Below are positions 23,784-32,775 of a stretch of 50,237 nucleotides of DNA, piece after piece. The notes beneath the pieces were generated by a model. That model saw nothing but the letters and a program-made list of their open reading frames with translations. It was not told the DNA's origin and made no database searches. The translations under genes were made by a program, and so were the position numbers. Numbering within the stretch: the stretch's first letter is position 1; every line of letters begins with the position of its first letter. The stretch is from a bacterium (GTDB lineage Bacteria; Patescibacteriota; Saccharimonadia; CAILAD01; BJGX01): assembly GCA_029778565.1 (NCBI GenBank), contig JAKOQC010000575.1:1-50237 (forward strand). Direction: 5' to 3'.

Positions 23784-24995
23784 ATTTTACCGAAGTTTGA
23801 TAGCGTTTCTCGTAAACGTTTAATACGTAAAAAAAAGAGCAGAGTTAGAAAATCGAAGCCGTATACCTTCAAGCGAGGCTTGTTAGTATTTGGGCTTATT
23901 TTTATGTTTATTATGTTAGTCAGTAACTGGGCAAATAACCAGATTACTGTACCGTCCGATCAAAAGGCCTTTGCCGATGGTCAGAACCTTGTAAGTGTGT
24001 ATTATGATGGCAATAAAAAGACCGTTGCCACCAACGCCAATACTGTTGGCGAAGCCCTACAGAAGATGGGTGTTACTCTTAATAAAGGAGATGTGGTTGA
24101 ACCAGCTGCCGACCAACCGCTTAGCGAGGCAGTAACCAATATAAATGTCTATCGCGCTTATCCATATGTTATTTATGATGGTAACAAGAAGATTCAAACC
24201 CTATCTGGTTACCGTAGCCCTCGCAAAATTATTGAACAGGCCGGTATTACCGTTTATCCAGAAGACGACATTACAACTGATAGAATAGATCAGTTTGAGA
24301 GTGCCGGTTCGGTTGGCGAAAGTATTCATATTGACAGAGCCATGCCAGTTACGGTGGTGCTAGCCGGTAAAACGTTTGAGTTTCGCACACACAAAAATAC
24401 TGTTAGCGAGCTTTTTAGCGAGAAAGGCCTTGAAGTTAAGCCTACTGACGGGCTAAACATACCACTTACTACTAAGTTAACTCCTGGTATGAAGGTAATT
24501 GTTCGTCGTTTGGCCCAACATATTGTTACCGAGCAACAAGCAATAGAGCCAAACGTACAGTATATTACCGATCAATCTAAACCGGTTGGTTATAGTCAGG
24601 TGCAAGATCCGGGTGCTGCTGGTTCGCAAACACTTAGTTACTTGGTAACTGATCAAGATGGTGTCGAGCAGAGTAGACAGTTGCTTGATACTACGGTAAC
24701 TTTGCAGCCACACACTAAAGTTGTTGTTATTGGACCTTCTACCCTACATTCTGGCAATAGTTTGGCTGACGGTTGGGCTAAATTGCGTCAATGTGAATCT
24801 GGTGGTAATTATGCTAATAAGAGAAACCCACTTTATAGAGGTGCCTACCAGTTCGACTATTCTACCTGGGGTAACTATGGTGGCTATCACGATCCTGCCG
24901 ATGCTCCACCAGCCGTACAAGACGCTAAAGCCCAAGAAACCTATGCCCGTCGCGGTGCTAGCCCATGGCCGATTTGTGGTCGTTTCTTACGCTAA
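23784..24995 (+). CDS. Rpf-like cell-wall hydrolase with DUF348 and G5-type domains
   Basis: 403 residues if started at ATT 23784, five bases after GAGG (23775-23778). Between the in-frame stop at 23766 and TTG 23880 there is no ATG, GTG or TTG; TTG 23880 would leave no basic residues before the membrane helix and has no spaced ribosome site. The N-terminus is very basic (RKRLIRKKKSR), then a membrane helix (~33-50), DUF348-like repeats ('VYYDGNKKTVATNANTVGEAL', partly), a G5-like segment, and a C-terminal Rpf domain: 'WAKLRQCESGGNYA' with the catalytic Glu, 'YRGAYQFDYSTWGNYGG'. Resuscitation-promoting factors cleave peptidoglycan glycan strands. The architecture equals actinobacterial RpfB. 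Co-option for attacking a host actinobacterial wall is an inference. Confidence 0.85.
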   Translation: MLPKFDSVSRKRLIRKKKSRVRKSKPYTFKRGLLVFGLIFMFIMLVSNWANNQITVPSDQKAFADGQNLVSVYYDGNKKTVATNANTVGEALQKMGVTLNKGDVVEPAADQPLSEAVTNINVYRAYPYVIYDGNKKIQTLSGYRSPRKIIEQAGITVYPEDDITTDRIDQFESAGSVGESIHIDRAMPVTVVLAGKTFEFRTHKNTVSELFSEKGLEVKPTDGLNIPLTTKLTPGMKVIVRRLAQHIVTEQQAIEPNVQYITDQSKPVGYSQVQDPGAAGSQTLSYLVTDQDGVEQSRQLLDTTVTLQPHTKVVVIGPSTLHSGNSLADGWAKLRQCESGGNYANKRNPLYRGAYQFDYSTWGNYGGYHDPADAPPAVQDAKAQETYARRGASPWPICGRFLR

Positions 24996-25020
24996 ACTTC
25001 ACAGTTGGGCTTCTATAGCT

Positions 25021-25033
25021 CATACTACGTTGT
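25021..25033 (+). promoter_or_regulatory. -10 box of rsmA
   Basis: CATACT (25021-25026), seven bases, ATG 25034; no Shine-Dalgarno site. Confidence 0.35.
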
Positions 25034-25813
25034 ATGAAAGCAAAAAAATCACTTGGTCAGCACTGGCTATTTGATAAGCCGACACTCTATAAAATTGTAG
25101 AATCTGCTGAGGTATCAAAAAATGATACAGTTTTAGAAGTGGGGCCAGGCCGAGGCAGCCTAACAGAAGTCTTGGCCGAACAAGCTAGCAAAGTTATTGC
25201 CGTAGAATTCGATGCCGATTTGGTGCCTGGGCTTAAGGCTACTTTTGCTACCAAAGATAATGTAGAAATTACCCAAGCCGATATTTTAGATTACGATCTG
25301 TCGAATTTAGCAGTTGGGTACAAAGTAGTTGCTAATATACCGTACTATATTACTTCACCAATTATTCAAAAGTTTTTACAGGATCATAACCAACCAAGTG
25401 TAATGGTACTGCTCATTCAAAAAGAAGTCGCTCAGCGTATTGTTGCCAAGCCAGGACAAATGTCGGTGTTGGCAGTGAGCGTACAATTAAAAGCCGAGGT
25501 AGAATTGGTAGCCAATGTCGGTAAAGAACTTTTTCAGCCACCACCAGAGGTAGATTCGGCCATACTAAAGATCATCCCACGCATCAAACCATTATTTGAT
25601 GTGGATGAGCAAAAATTCTTCAGCTTAGTAAAAGCTGGCTTTGGTGAAAAACGTAAAATGTTGCGCAACAGCTTAGCTGGCGGTTTACAAAAAGAGCCTA
25701 CTCAAATAGAAGAGCTGCTTAAACAATCTGGGCTAGACGTGACTGCTCGTGCGCAAGAACTGAGCCTTAGTCAGTGGCGGGTGTTATATAATAAAATGAA
25801 TAACAATGACTGA
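25034..25813 (+). CDS. rsmA: 16S rRNA dimethyladenosine transferase
   Basis: Dimethylates the two adjacent adenines in the 3'-terminal helix of 16S rRNA late in small-subunit assembly. 259 residues, usual length. SAM-binding 'VLEVGPGRGSLTEVL', acidic 'VIAVEFDADL', catalytic 'NIPYYITSPI', and the C-terminal helical domain with 'FGEKRKMLRNSL' are present. The N-terminal 'KKSLGQHWLFD' is the family signature with FD in place of the common ND. Its last eight bases overlap the next gene. A second partial copy of its 3' end lies at 26709-26786. Confidence 0.96.
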   Translation: MKAKKSLGQHWLFDKPTLYKIVESAEVSKNDTVLEVGPGRGSLTEVLAEQASKVIAVEFDADLVPGLKATFATKDNVEITQADILDYDLSNLAVGYKVVANIPYYITSPIIQKFLQDHNQPSVMVLLIQKEVAQRIVAKPGQMSVLAVSVQLKAEVELVANVGKELFQPPPEVDSAILKIIPRIKPLFDVDEQKFFSLVKAGFGEKRKMLRNSLAGGLQKEPTQIEELLKQSGLDVTARAQELSLSQWRVLYNKMNNND

Positions 25814-26588
25814 ACAGCTAAACACCAATCGAGGAGACAAAGAACCTTTCTATCAACCCACAGAAAGAATTCGTACCGGCACTTTTTCCGATATCAAGAA
25901 GTTCCAAAATGATGATCGATATGTTGTGCGGGTTGAGCCAAGTATGCGTATCCCATCACGAGAATTTCTTAATAGTTTTGAAAATACACTACAAGACTTT
26001 GCGAAGACTACTGGCCTAAAGGTGCCCAATAATTGGCTAGTCAAAGCCAAAGCAAAATATGAATCTGGTAGCCCGCGCAGCGTTGTTAAAGATAACGATG
26101 GTGAATACGTCGCATTATATCGAGTCGTAGAAAGCGTAGATGGTATAAATGCTTCTGACAAATTAGTCCCAACTGACCAGCGGGTCAGACTAGTTAGTAG
26201 TCTTTTCCATTACTTTAAGAATAACTGGCAACTTGATAAACCATTTATTCCAGAAGTTAGACCTACGCAGTTTATATATGGACATACCAAAACTAACTCT
26301 CAATTAGATTTTTATATGGTTGATCTTGACTATTCATGGGAGCAAAGTACTGCTGAAGCAGATGTAATAAAAGCCGTATTGGACTGTTTTTCTTATATAC
26401 GTTATATGGGCTTGAATGTACAGTTTCAAACGATTGCTAAAGAAATGCTTGATTTTATCCGACGACCCCAAGCCCGCATTGCCATCGCACGTGGGGAGGG
26501 GACTTATCCAAGACTCCAACTGGAACAATTTGATAAATATTTGGCGCACGCAGAAAGTGATTTTCTTAAACTATCCCAAATCAACTGA
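25806..26588 (+). CDS. Unknown protein, possibly kinase-like fold
   Basis: 260 residues; I do not recognise the family. It overlaps the end of rsmA and has no signal peptide or membrane helix, so it is cytoplasmic. Features are 'YVVRVEPSMRIPSREF', 'YVALYRVVESVDG', and an acidic 'FYMVDLDYSWEQ' that could be the metal-binding segment of an atypical phosphotransferase, followed by a helical C-terminal region with basic 'IRRPQARIAIARGEG'. The kinase idea is only a loose resemblance in motif order. The gene sits between rsmA and a duplicated rsmA tail, so it appears to have been inserted there. Confidence 0.6.
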   Translation: MTEQLNTNRGDKEPFYQPTERIRTGTFSDIKKFQNDDRYVVRVEPSMRIPSREFLNSFENTLQDFAKTTGLKVPNNWLVKAKAKYESGSPRSVVKDNDGEYVALYRVVESVDGINASDKLVPTDQRVRLVSSLFHYFKNNWQLDKPFIPEVRPTQFIYGHTKTNSQLDFYMVDLDYSWEQSTAEADVIKAVLDCFSYIRYMGLNVQFQTIAKEMLDFIRRPQARIAIARGEGTYPRLQLEQFDKYLAHAESDFLKLSQIN

Positions 26589-26708
26589 GGTAAAAAATAT
26601 ATTTAAGATCAAGCTTAACAAATTACTTAGTTTATTTTAAGTTTAGTTATTTTGCAGCTTTTGAAATATTTATTCAAACAATAAGTACAGCAAGCCAATA
26701 TTACACCA

Positions 26709-26786
26709 ACTGCTCGTGCGCAAGAACTGAGCTTAGAAGAATGGCAGAGGCTCTATAATACCGCTTTAGCATTACAGATTATCTAG
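26709..26786 (+). pseudogene. Leftover duplicate of the rsmA 3' end
   Basis: 24 bases at 26709-26732 are identical to 25742-25765 inside rsmA. The frame continues as 'TARAQELSLEEWQRLYN', a plausible alternative RsmA ending, to a TAG at 26784-26786. The 26589-26708 stretch is A+T-rich with no gene. This looks like the original rsmA tail, displaced when the gene at 25806-26588 arrived. Confidence 0.6.
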
Positions 26787-26792
26787 ATAAGA

Positions 26793-26798
26793 TATAAT
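26793..26798 (+). promoter_or_regulatory. -10 box upstream of GNAT gene
   Basis: TATAAT about 30 bases before the GTG/ATG starts of the following acetyltransferase gene; leadered. Confidence 0.4.
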
Positions 26799-26827
26799 AT
26801 TCACGTTCTGTTCACCGGCAAGAGAGA

Positions 26828-27322
26828 GTGGTGGATATGGAAGCACCTGATATTTTTGAACTCGTTCCTGGGCATTTTACAAAGTCGTTCCCGCATCATG
26901 ATTTGCATAATAAGCTAGCTACTCTATTTTCTCAATTACTTGATGAAGTAAATATTGGTTATATTACCGCTACCGTAGCATCAGAAAATTCAAGACTGGT
27001 GGTTGCTGAAGTTGGAAGAACGTATAAACCACAAGGTATTGAATATGGTGAAATTATTGGTGCTGCAACCCTTATTATTATGATTACTCCTCATGGCAAG
27101 GTTGGTTATGTACATGACGTGGTGGTAGATGAAAAACATAGAGGCCAAGGTATTGGTCAAAAGTTGATGAAAGAAATCATTGCTATTGCTCAATCTAGCA
27201 ACCTAAGAGAGTTAAACCTAACTACCAATGCCTCCAAACGACCAGATGCCGAAGCGCTCTATACAAAGCTAGGCTTTAGCCAGAAGCCAACAGGGTTTTA
27301 TGTGTTAAAACTTATTCCTTAA
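26828..27322 (+). CDS. GNAT family N-acetyltransferase
   Basis: 164 residues from GTG 26828; ATG 26837, three codons later, is about as likely, and the purine-rich AGAGAGAG upstream does not settle it. The GNAT core is clear: 'VHDVVVDEKHRGQGIGQKLMKE' (in part) contains the R/QxxGxG/A acetyl-CoA loop RGQGIG, and 'PDAEALYTKLGF' is the family's C-terminal helix-strand. The substrate is unknown. It is unrelated in detail to the GNAT at 19419. A good terminator overlaps its stop. Confidence 0.85.
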   Translation: MVDMEAPDIFELVPGHFTKSFPHHDLHNKLATLFSQLLDEVNIGYITATVASENSRLVVAEVGRTYKPQGIEYGEIIGAATLIIMITPHGKVGYVHDVVVDEKHRGQGIGQKLMKEIIAIAQSSNLRELNLTTNASKRPDAEALYTKLGFSQKPTGFYVLKLIP

Positions 27323-27349
27323 CCTCAATTATTACGATTGAGGTTTTTA
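27321..27349 (+). terminator. Rho-independent terminator
   Basis: AACCTCAAT (27321-27329) pairs perfectly with ATTGAGGTT (27337-27345), 7-nt loop, followed by T-rich sequence. Confidence 0.85.
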
Positions 27350-27370
27350 TATATTTCCAGATAAAGCTTA

Positions 27371-27385
27371 TGATAAAATAAGCAT
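27371..27385 (+). promoter_or_regulatory. Extended -10 for leaderless transglutaminase-like gene
   Basis: TGA then TAAAAT (27374-27379), six bases, ATG 27386. Confidence 0.5.
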
Positions 27386-29374
27386 ATGAATTTAGGCGGC
27401 AAATACGCGCGGCAGCTACGGGGCTTAATTGCCGTTATTCTTGGTGCTGTTATTTTACTTACTGCTTTTGCTCACTCTACACAGGCAAGTAGTGACTTTA
27501 GCTATAACGTGGCAATTAATTATCGTGTTACCAGTGATGCTAATACACGCGTGCAAGAAACCTACAATGTTACTAGCCACACTGCTAATAAGTATCTTTC
27601 TAACATTCAGCTTTCAACACCCACCAATGATGTACGCAATATTAGTGTTGAGTATGGTGACGGTAGTAGCATACCGTTTACTACTACCAAAAAACACACC
27701 GAAGTATCGGGCTATCCATATGACTATGTAGAAATAAACATTAATTTTACTCGGCAAACCTCGGGCGTTGGCTCTAGCTGGAGCTTTATTGTTAGTTATG
27801 ATACTTCTAAGTTAGTAGAAACCAAAGGAGGTGCTCATACTGTTTACGTTCCGGCAATTTCGCAAGATACAAGCGAAAATTATTCGGTAAAACTCACCGT
27901 TCCCGAAAGTTTTGGAACACTCCACACTACTGGCCCCAAACCAATTAGTCAAAGTAGTAAAAATGGTCAAGTTACCTATGGATTTGACAAAAAAGATCTA
28001 ATCGATAAATCTCTTGCATTAGTTTTTGGTGATAGCACGGTTTATAAAATAAACTTTAATTTTCCTCTTAAGAATGATTCACCAATAACTCAAACTTTTA
28101 CGGTAACACTTCCGCCCAATACATCGGGGCAGAAGATTATAGTAAGAAGTCTTAGTCCTCAACCAAAAAACACCCGCCTCGACGTAGACGGTAATATTTT
28201 GGCTGATTATGACGTACCTGCTCATACTCACATAGTCGTACAAACCGATATACAAGCGATTATTCGCTATCTAGAATATGACATTTCAAAAAGTGGCACT
28301 AAGGCAGAAATACCCAAAGACTTAGTAGCACGTTATACCTCTAGCCAACAATATTGGTCGGCAAATAATGCACAAATACAAGCCAAAGCCAAAGAACTTA
28401 CGGCTGGTAAATCAAAAGTATCAGACCAAGTATTGGCAATTAATAATTATGTAATTGATACCCTAAGTTATAATAACGAAAAAATAAAATACAATATTCG
28501 CCAAGGTGGAATAAAGGCTTTGCAAGATCCTAATAACGTGGTTTGTCTAGAATATTCTGACTTAACCATTAGCTTACTAAGGGCTGCTGGTATTCCGGCA
28601 CGGATGCCGATTGGCTATGGCTATAGTGGCGATCTTAAACAGTCTAATTCGGTGACTGACTCACTACATAGTTGGGTACAAGCGTATGTGCCAGGCATTG
28701 GCTGGATGAATGTAGACCCTACATGGGGTGAGAAATTTCATAATTTTGGTAGCTCAGATTTAGACCATGTTGCCTTTGCAATTTGGGGACAAAGCGATGA
28801 TAGTCCTGTAGCAGTAACTGCATCCGGAAGAGATATTAATTATCAGTACGAAAACACTACAATTTCGTATGAGAGCTTGCCGGCCACTATTGTACTCGAC
28901 GGCAAACTAAGCGGTAGCAAATGGCAGATATTACCATTTCTCTCACTGGTAAAATATGATGTTGTGGCCCCAACCGCAACTGCCGGCGAAGACTATATGC
29001 TCGAAGCGCGCTCTGGGGCTTCGACGTTTACTATTATGCTGGGTAATTTGGCACCTCAGCAGAAGGCGACGTTTTATCGTCCAGAATTTGGTGTAATTGC
29101 CGCTAATAGTGAGACGGTAGAATTTACTCAAAGTGGTAATACGGCACTAATATTAGCAACAACTCGCTTTGGGGTGAACAACTGGCTGATGTGGATAGTA
29201 TTAATTCTTATAGCTAGCCTTATTATCTGGAAACTGGTACAATTAAGAGCCAAAAAGACAAAACGGGCCAGCAGTGATATTCCGAAGCCAATTCCTACAC
29301 TCACCGCAGCCCCAGATGAAAAAGAAGAAGTAAAAAATGAAGAAAACCACCAAAGTAAATCAACGAAAAAATAA
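27386..29374 (+). CDS. Membrane-anchored transglutaminase-like protein
   Basis: 662 residues. Signal peptide about 1-35. Residues 36-300 are a beta-rich, Ser/Thr/Asn-rich outer region. The transglutaminase core follows with a full triad: Cys387 in 'VVCLEYSDL', His428 in 'SLHSWVQAYVPGIGW', Asp444 in 'VDPTWG'. A further beta region ends in a membrane helix at about 610-630 and a charged tail. Bacterial members act as cross-linking enzymes or cysteine proteases; the substrate is unknown. The end of the gene overlaps metG by 38 bases in another frame. Confidence 0.85.
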   Translation: MNLGGKYARQLRGLIAVILGAVILLTAFAHSTQASSDFSYNVAINYRVTSDANTRVQETYNVTSHTANKYLSNIQLSTPTNDVRNISVEYGDGSSIPFTTTKKHTEVSGYPYDYVEININFTRQTSGVGSSWSFIVSYDTSKLVETKGGAHTVYVPAISQDTSENYSVKLTVPESFGTLHTTGPKPISQSSKNGQVTYGFDKKDLIDKSLALVFGDSTVYKINFNFPLKNDSPITQTFTVTLPPNTSGQKIIVRSLSPQPKNTRLDVDGNILADYDVPAHTHIVVQTDIQAIIRYLEYDISKSGTKAEIPKDLVARYTSSQQYWSANNAQIQAKAKELTAGKSKVSDQVLAINNYVIDTLSYNNEKIKYNIRQGGIKALQDPNNVVCLEYSDLTISLLRAAGIPARMPIGYGYSGDLKQSNSVTDSLHSWVQAYVPGIGWMNVDPTWGEKFHNFGSSDLDHVAFAIWGQSDDSPVAVTASGRDINYQYENTTISYESLPATIVLDGKLSGSKWQILPFLSLVKYDVVAPTATAGEDYMLEARSGASTFTIMLGNLAPQQKATFYRPEFGVIAANSETVEFTQSGNTALILATTRFGVNNWLMWIVLILIASLIIWKLVQLRAKKTKRASSDIPKPIPTLTAAPDEKEEVKNEENHQSKSTKK

Positions 29375-30788
29375 GTTCTACGTAACGACACCAATTTATT
29401 ACATTAACGACGTGCCGCACATTGGTCATGCCTATTCTACAATTGCTGCCGATACATTAGCTCGATATTATCGCCGAAAACTTGGTAAAGATAATGTATT
29501 GTTTGTAACCGGTACCGACGAAAACTCGCAAAAGACAATCAATGCCGCCGAGCTAGCTGGTCAGGGTACCGAAGAATACACTGAACTAACGGCCGAAAAA
29601 TGGCAAAACATCTTTAATACACTCGACATTACTTACAATCGTTTTATCCGCACAACCGAAGACGATCACAAAAAAACCGTGCAAGACATTTTACAAAAAG
29701 TGTATGACAATGGAGATATTTATAAAGGTGTGTATGAAGGCCTATATTGTGTAGGGCACGAGGCCTTTATGAAAGAAGAAGATCTTGTTGACGGTCTTTG
29801 CCCTGATCACAAAAAAGCCCCCGAGCATATTAAAGAAGAAAACTGGTTTTTTAAACTGAGCAAGTATCAAGAGAGGTTAAAGCACTATATTTTAGACAAC
29901 CCAGATTTTATTCAGCCACAATCGCGCCGCAATGAGGTACTAAGTTTTATCGAAACCAAAGGACTCGAAGACTTTAGTATTAGCCGCGAAACTCAAGAGT
30001 GGGGAATTCGTTTGCCTTTTGATGATAGCCAGGTGGCGTATGTATGGTTTGATGCATTACTAAACTACGTAACTGCAGCTGGCTATGGTACAGATAAATT
30101 TAGCAAGTGGTGGCCTGCTGATTTACATATCGTAGGTAAAGATATTATTAAGTTTCATTGTATCTACTGGCCAGCAATGCTTTGGAGTGCTGGCTTGGAG
30201 TTACCACACCAAGTATTTGCGCATGGATTTTTTACAAATAATGGTGAAAAAATTAGCAAAAGTCTTGGCAATGCTATTGATCCAATTGCGTTGGTACAAA
30301 AATATGGTAATGATGCCTTGCGGTATTACTTACTGCGCGAGATAACCTTTGGTAGTGATGGCGACTTTAGCTTACAGCGCTTTAATGAAGTGTATAATTC
30401 TGATCTGGCGAATAACTTAGGCAATCTTGTCTCGCGCTTGGCAACAATGCTAATTAAATACAATAATGCTCAATACAATGAAGTAAAAGTAAAACCTCGG
30501 TATAGTTATGAAGACGACATTGTAAAGCTAAAGTTTCATTCTTGTCTGGCTGAGCTTTTCTCTTGGCTGGATAGTCTTAACGGGGCCATAGAAGAAAACA
30601 AACCGTGGGAGTTATTTAAAACCGATCCGCAAAAGACTGTTGAAGTGCTCAGTGGAATCGCTTGCGAGTTACTATTAATTGCTCAATACCTCGAACCATT
30701 CTTGCCCGAAGCAAGCAAGAAAATCCAGGCAGTATTTAGTAATGGAACAGTAGTAAATGCAGGTGTTTTGTTTCCAAAGTTTGAATAA
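29337..30788 (+). CDS. metG: Methionyl-tRNA synthetase
   Basis: Class I synthetase for initiator and elongator tRNA-Met. 483 residues, a minimal form without the C-terminal tRNA-binding (EMAP-like) domain. 'TTPIYYINDVPHIGHAYS' carries the HIGH motif, and 'KISKSLGN' is the KMSKS loop. The connective domain 'YCVGHEAFMKEEDLVDGLCP' (partial) resembles the zinc knuckle, but the second Cys of the first pair is His and the second pair is CPDH, so the metal site is altered. The ATG lies inside the previous gene; the purine-rich sequence before it may serve as ribosome site. Confidence 0.95.
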   Translation: MKKTTKVNQRKNKFYVTTPIYYINDVPHIGHAYSTIAADTLARYYRRKLGKDNVLFVTGTDENSQKTINAAELAGQGTEEYTELTAEKWQNIFNTLDITYNRFIRTTEDDHKKTVQDILQKVYDNGDIYKGVYEGLYCVGHEAFMKEEDLVDGLCPDHKKAPEHIKEENWFFKLSKYQERLKHYILDNPDFIQPQSRRNEVLSFIETKGLEDFSISRETQEWGIRLPFDDSQVAYVWFDALLNYVTAAGYGTDKFSKWWPADLHIVGKDIIKFHCIYWPAMLWSAGLELPHQVFAHGFFTNNGEKISKSLGNAIDPIALVQKYGNDALRYYLLREITFGSDGDFSLQRFNEVYNSDLANNLGNLVSRLATMLIKYNNAQYNEVKVKPRYSYEDDIVKLKFHSCLAELFSWLDSLNGAIEENKPWELFKTDPQKTVEVLSGIACELLLIAQYLEPFLPEASKKIQAVFSNGTVVNAGVLFPKFE

Positions 30789-30798
30789 GGCAGCTTGA

Positions 30799-31599
30799 AT
30801 GAAGGTAATCGACTCACACGCTCACATTCACTTCGATGAGTTTAGTAACAATCTTGCCGATCTTTTTTCTCGATCCCGTAAGGCTGGTGTAGAATCGATT
30901 ATTACTGTTGGTACGGACGATGCAGATTCTCTTAAAGCTTTAACATTTGTGAATAACGCGCAAGTAAAAAACTTTGCTAAAGAAATTTCTTTGTTTGCCT
31001 CAGCTGGTATTCATCCTCACGAAGCCAAGCTGGGTGGGGATGCATTTTTGAGTATTAAAGAATTAACCCAAAATGAAGAGTATAGTAGTACTCTAGTGGC
31101 CATAGGTGAGTGTGGCTTAGATTATTATAAAAGTCTGTCATCTCCTGCCGAGCAAAAAGAAATGTTATGCTGGCAAATAGAACTTGCACTGGAATGTAAT
31201 TTACCACTTATTTTTCATGTGCGTGACGCCTGGGAAGATTTCTTTGCAATTATCAAAGATTATCCTAAGTTGCGAGGTGTTATTCATAGTTTTACTGGTT
31301 TTAAACACGAGCTAGAACAAGCTTTAGAATACAACCTCTACTTTGGGCTAAACGGCATAATTACTTTTACGAAAGAACAGGATCAACTAGATGCAGTAAT
31401 GGCCATGCCAAAAGAACGGATTCTTTTAGAAACCGACTGTCCATTTTTAACACCCGTGCCAATGCGTGGAAAACCGAACGAACCAAGTTATCTGCACTAT
31501 ACAGCTGAGTTTTTAGCTAATCTGCTTAGTGAAGATTTGGCGTCGTTAACCCAACAAATTTACCATAACACTACCACACTGTTTAAGCTTGAAAAATAA
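30799..31599 (+). CDS. tatD: TatD family metal-dependent nuclease
   Basis: 266 residues, TIM-barrel hydrolase. Metal ligands: 'DSHAHIHFDEF', 'GECGLDYY', 'IFHVRDAWEDF', 'HSFTG' and 'LETDCPFLTPVP'. TatD enzymes are 3'-5' DNases and D-aminoacyl deacylase-like hydrolases; metG-tatD adjacency is common in bacteria. It follows metG by ten bases and is probably on the same transcript. Confidence 0.93.
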   Translation: MKVIDSHAHIHFDEFSNNLADLFSRSRKAGVESIITVGTDDADSLKALTFVNNAQVKNFAKEISLFASAGIHPHEAKLGGDAFLSIKELTQNEEYSSTLVAIGECGLDYYKSLSSPAEQKEMLCWQIELALECNLPLIFHVRDAWEDFFAIIKDYPKLRGVIHSFTGFKHELEQALEYNLYFGLNGIITFTKEQDQLDAVMAMPKERILLETDCPFLTPVPMRGKPNEPSYLHYTAEFLANLLSEDLASLTQQIYHNTTTLFKLEK

Positions 31600-31611
31600 T
31601 TTAAAAATCCG

Positions 31612-31626
31612 TATAATAATGCAACT
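31612..31626 (+). promoter_or_regulatory. -10 box of the cysteine desulfurase gene
   Basis: TATAAT (31612-31617), nine bases, ATG 31627; no Shine-Dalgarno site. Confidence 0.5.
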
Positions 31627-32775
31627 ATGAAGCGGGTTTATTTAGATTATGCAGCGGCAACGCCAATAGAGCCAGAAGTAGCTACAGCCATGCAAACGGC
31701 TATGGCGAATTTTGCCAATCCGGCTGCAGCCTATACTTCGGCAAGACTAGCCAAAACCGAGCTCGATACGCATCGCAAGACACTAGCGATGTTTCTTGGT
31801 GCAAATAGTGATGAGATAATACTAACAAGTGGTGCCACAGAATCAAACAATCTTGCTATTTTAGGTACGGCCAGATTGCGGCAAAAGGGTGAAATTATAT
31901 CTAGCCTGAGTGAACATAGCTCTATTCGTGAGCCACTAAAGCAGCTAGAACAAGAAGGTTTTACAATTCATTGGTGTCCAGTAGATAAGAATGGTCGAGT
32001 AGATAAAGCACAGTTTAAAAAACTCCTAAATATTAATACAATTCTCGTTAGCGTTAGCTTGGCAAACTCAGAATTTGGAACAATAGAAGATATTACCGGG
32101 CTCGTAGAAATGGTGGGAGAGTTTGAGAATGAGCAGGATACTAGGGTGTTTTTTCATACCGATGCCAGTGCAGCAGCTATGGTAAATAATTGTAGTGTAT
32201 CTCGGTTGGGGGTAGATTTACTTACGCTCAGCAGCGCTAAGTTATATGGCCCCAACGGTATTGGACTTTTATATATTCGCAGAGGTAGCACGATTCAACC
32301 ACAAATATTTGGTGGTGCTCAAGAAAATGGTTTGCGCGCTGGAACAGAGAACGGGTTCTTACTGGCTGGCTTTGCGCGGGCTATAGAATTAGTTACGCAA
32401 AAACGCAAACAAGACGAAAAGCATTTTAAAGAACTCTACTTTAAGCTAGCAAATTATTTTAAAGAAAAGAACGTAGTAATTAATGGTGATAGTAAGCATC
32501 GTTTGTTTTCACTACTAAATGTAAGTTTTAGTAATGTTAATGGTGAAGATTTAGTTGCTTACCTAGACAGTAAGGGTTTTGAAGTTTCTACTGGGGCTGC
32601 CTGCGAAGTTAGCAACCAAGCGCCAAGCGCGGCACTACTTGCATTGGGGCGTACCAAAAAAGAAGCTCAAGGTAGCTTACGTATTTCGTTTGGTAGAACC
32701 ACTACAAGTAATGATATTGCGGCATTCACAAAAGCCTTAGATGAAACGTTAACTATATTGAAGGCTCAGCAATGA
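31627..32775 (+). CDS. Cysteine desulfurase, NifS/IscS-like
   Basis: PLP enzyme that takes sulfur from cysteine. 382 residues. Present: 'SGATESNNLAI', 'SEHSSIREPL' (the ring-stacking His), 'HTDASAAAM', the PLP-lysine segment 'LSSAKLYGPNGIGLLY', 'GLRAGTEN', and the active-site Cys loop 'GAACEVSNQAPS'. Two usual residues are changed: the Gln of 'DAxQ' is Ala, and the His before the PLP Lys ('S-G-H-K') is Ala. mnmA lies one gene downstream in an overlapping operon, so the sulfur most likely goes to tRNA U34 thiolation. No Fe-S scaffold gene is nearby. Confidence 0.88.
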   Translation: MKRVYLDYAAATPIEPEVATAMQTAMANFANPAAAYTSARLAKTELDTHRKTLAMFLGANSDEIILTSGATESNNLAILGTARLRQKGEIISSLSEHSSIREPLKQLEQEGFTIHWCPVDKNGRVDKAQFKKLLNINTILVSVSLANSEFGTIEDITGLVEMVGEFENEQDTRVFFHTDASAAAMVNNCSVSRLGVDLLTLSSAKLYGPNGIGLLYIRRGSTIQPQIFGGAQENGLRAGTENGFLLAGFARAIELVTQKRKQDEKHFKELYFKLANYFKEKNVVINGDSKHRLFSLLNVSFSNVNGEDLVAYLDSKGFEVSTGAACEVSNQAPSAALLALGRTKKEAQGSLRISFGRTTTSNDIAAFTKALDETLTILKAQQ

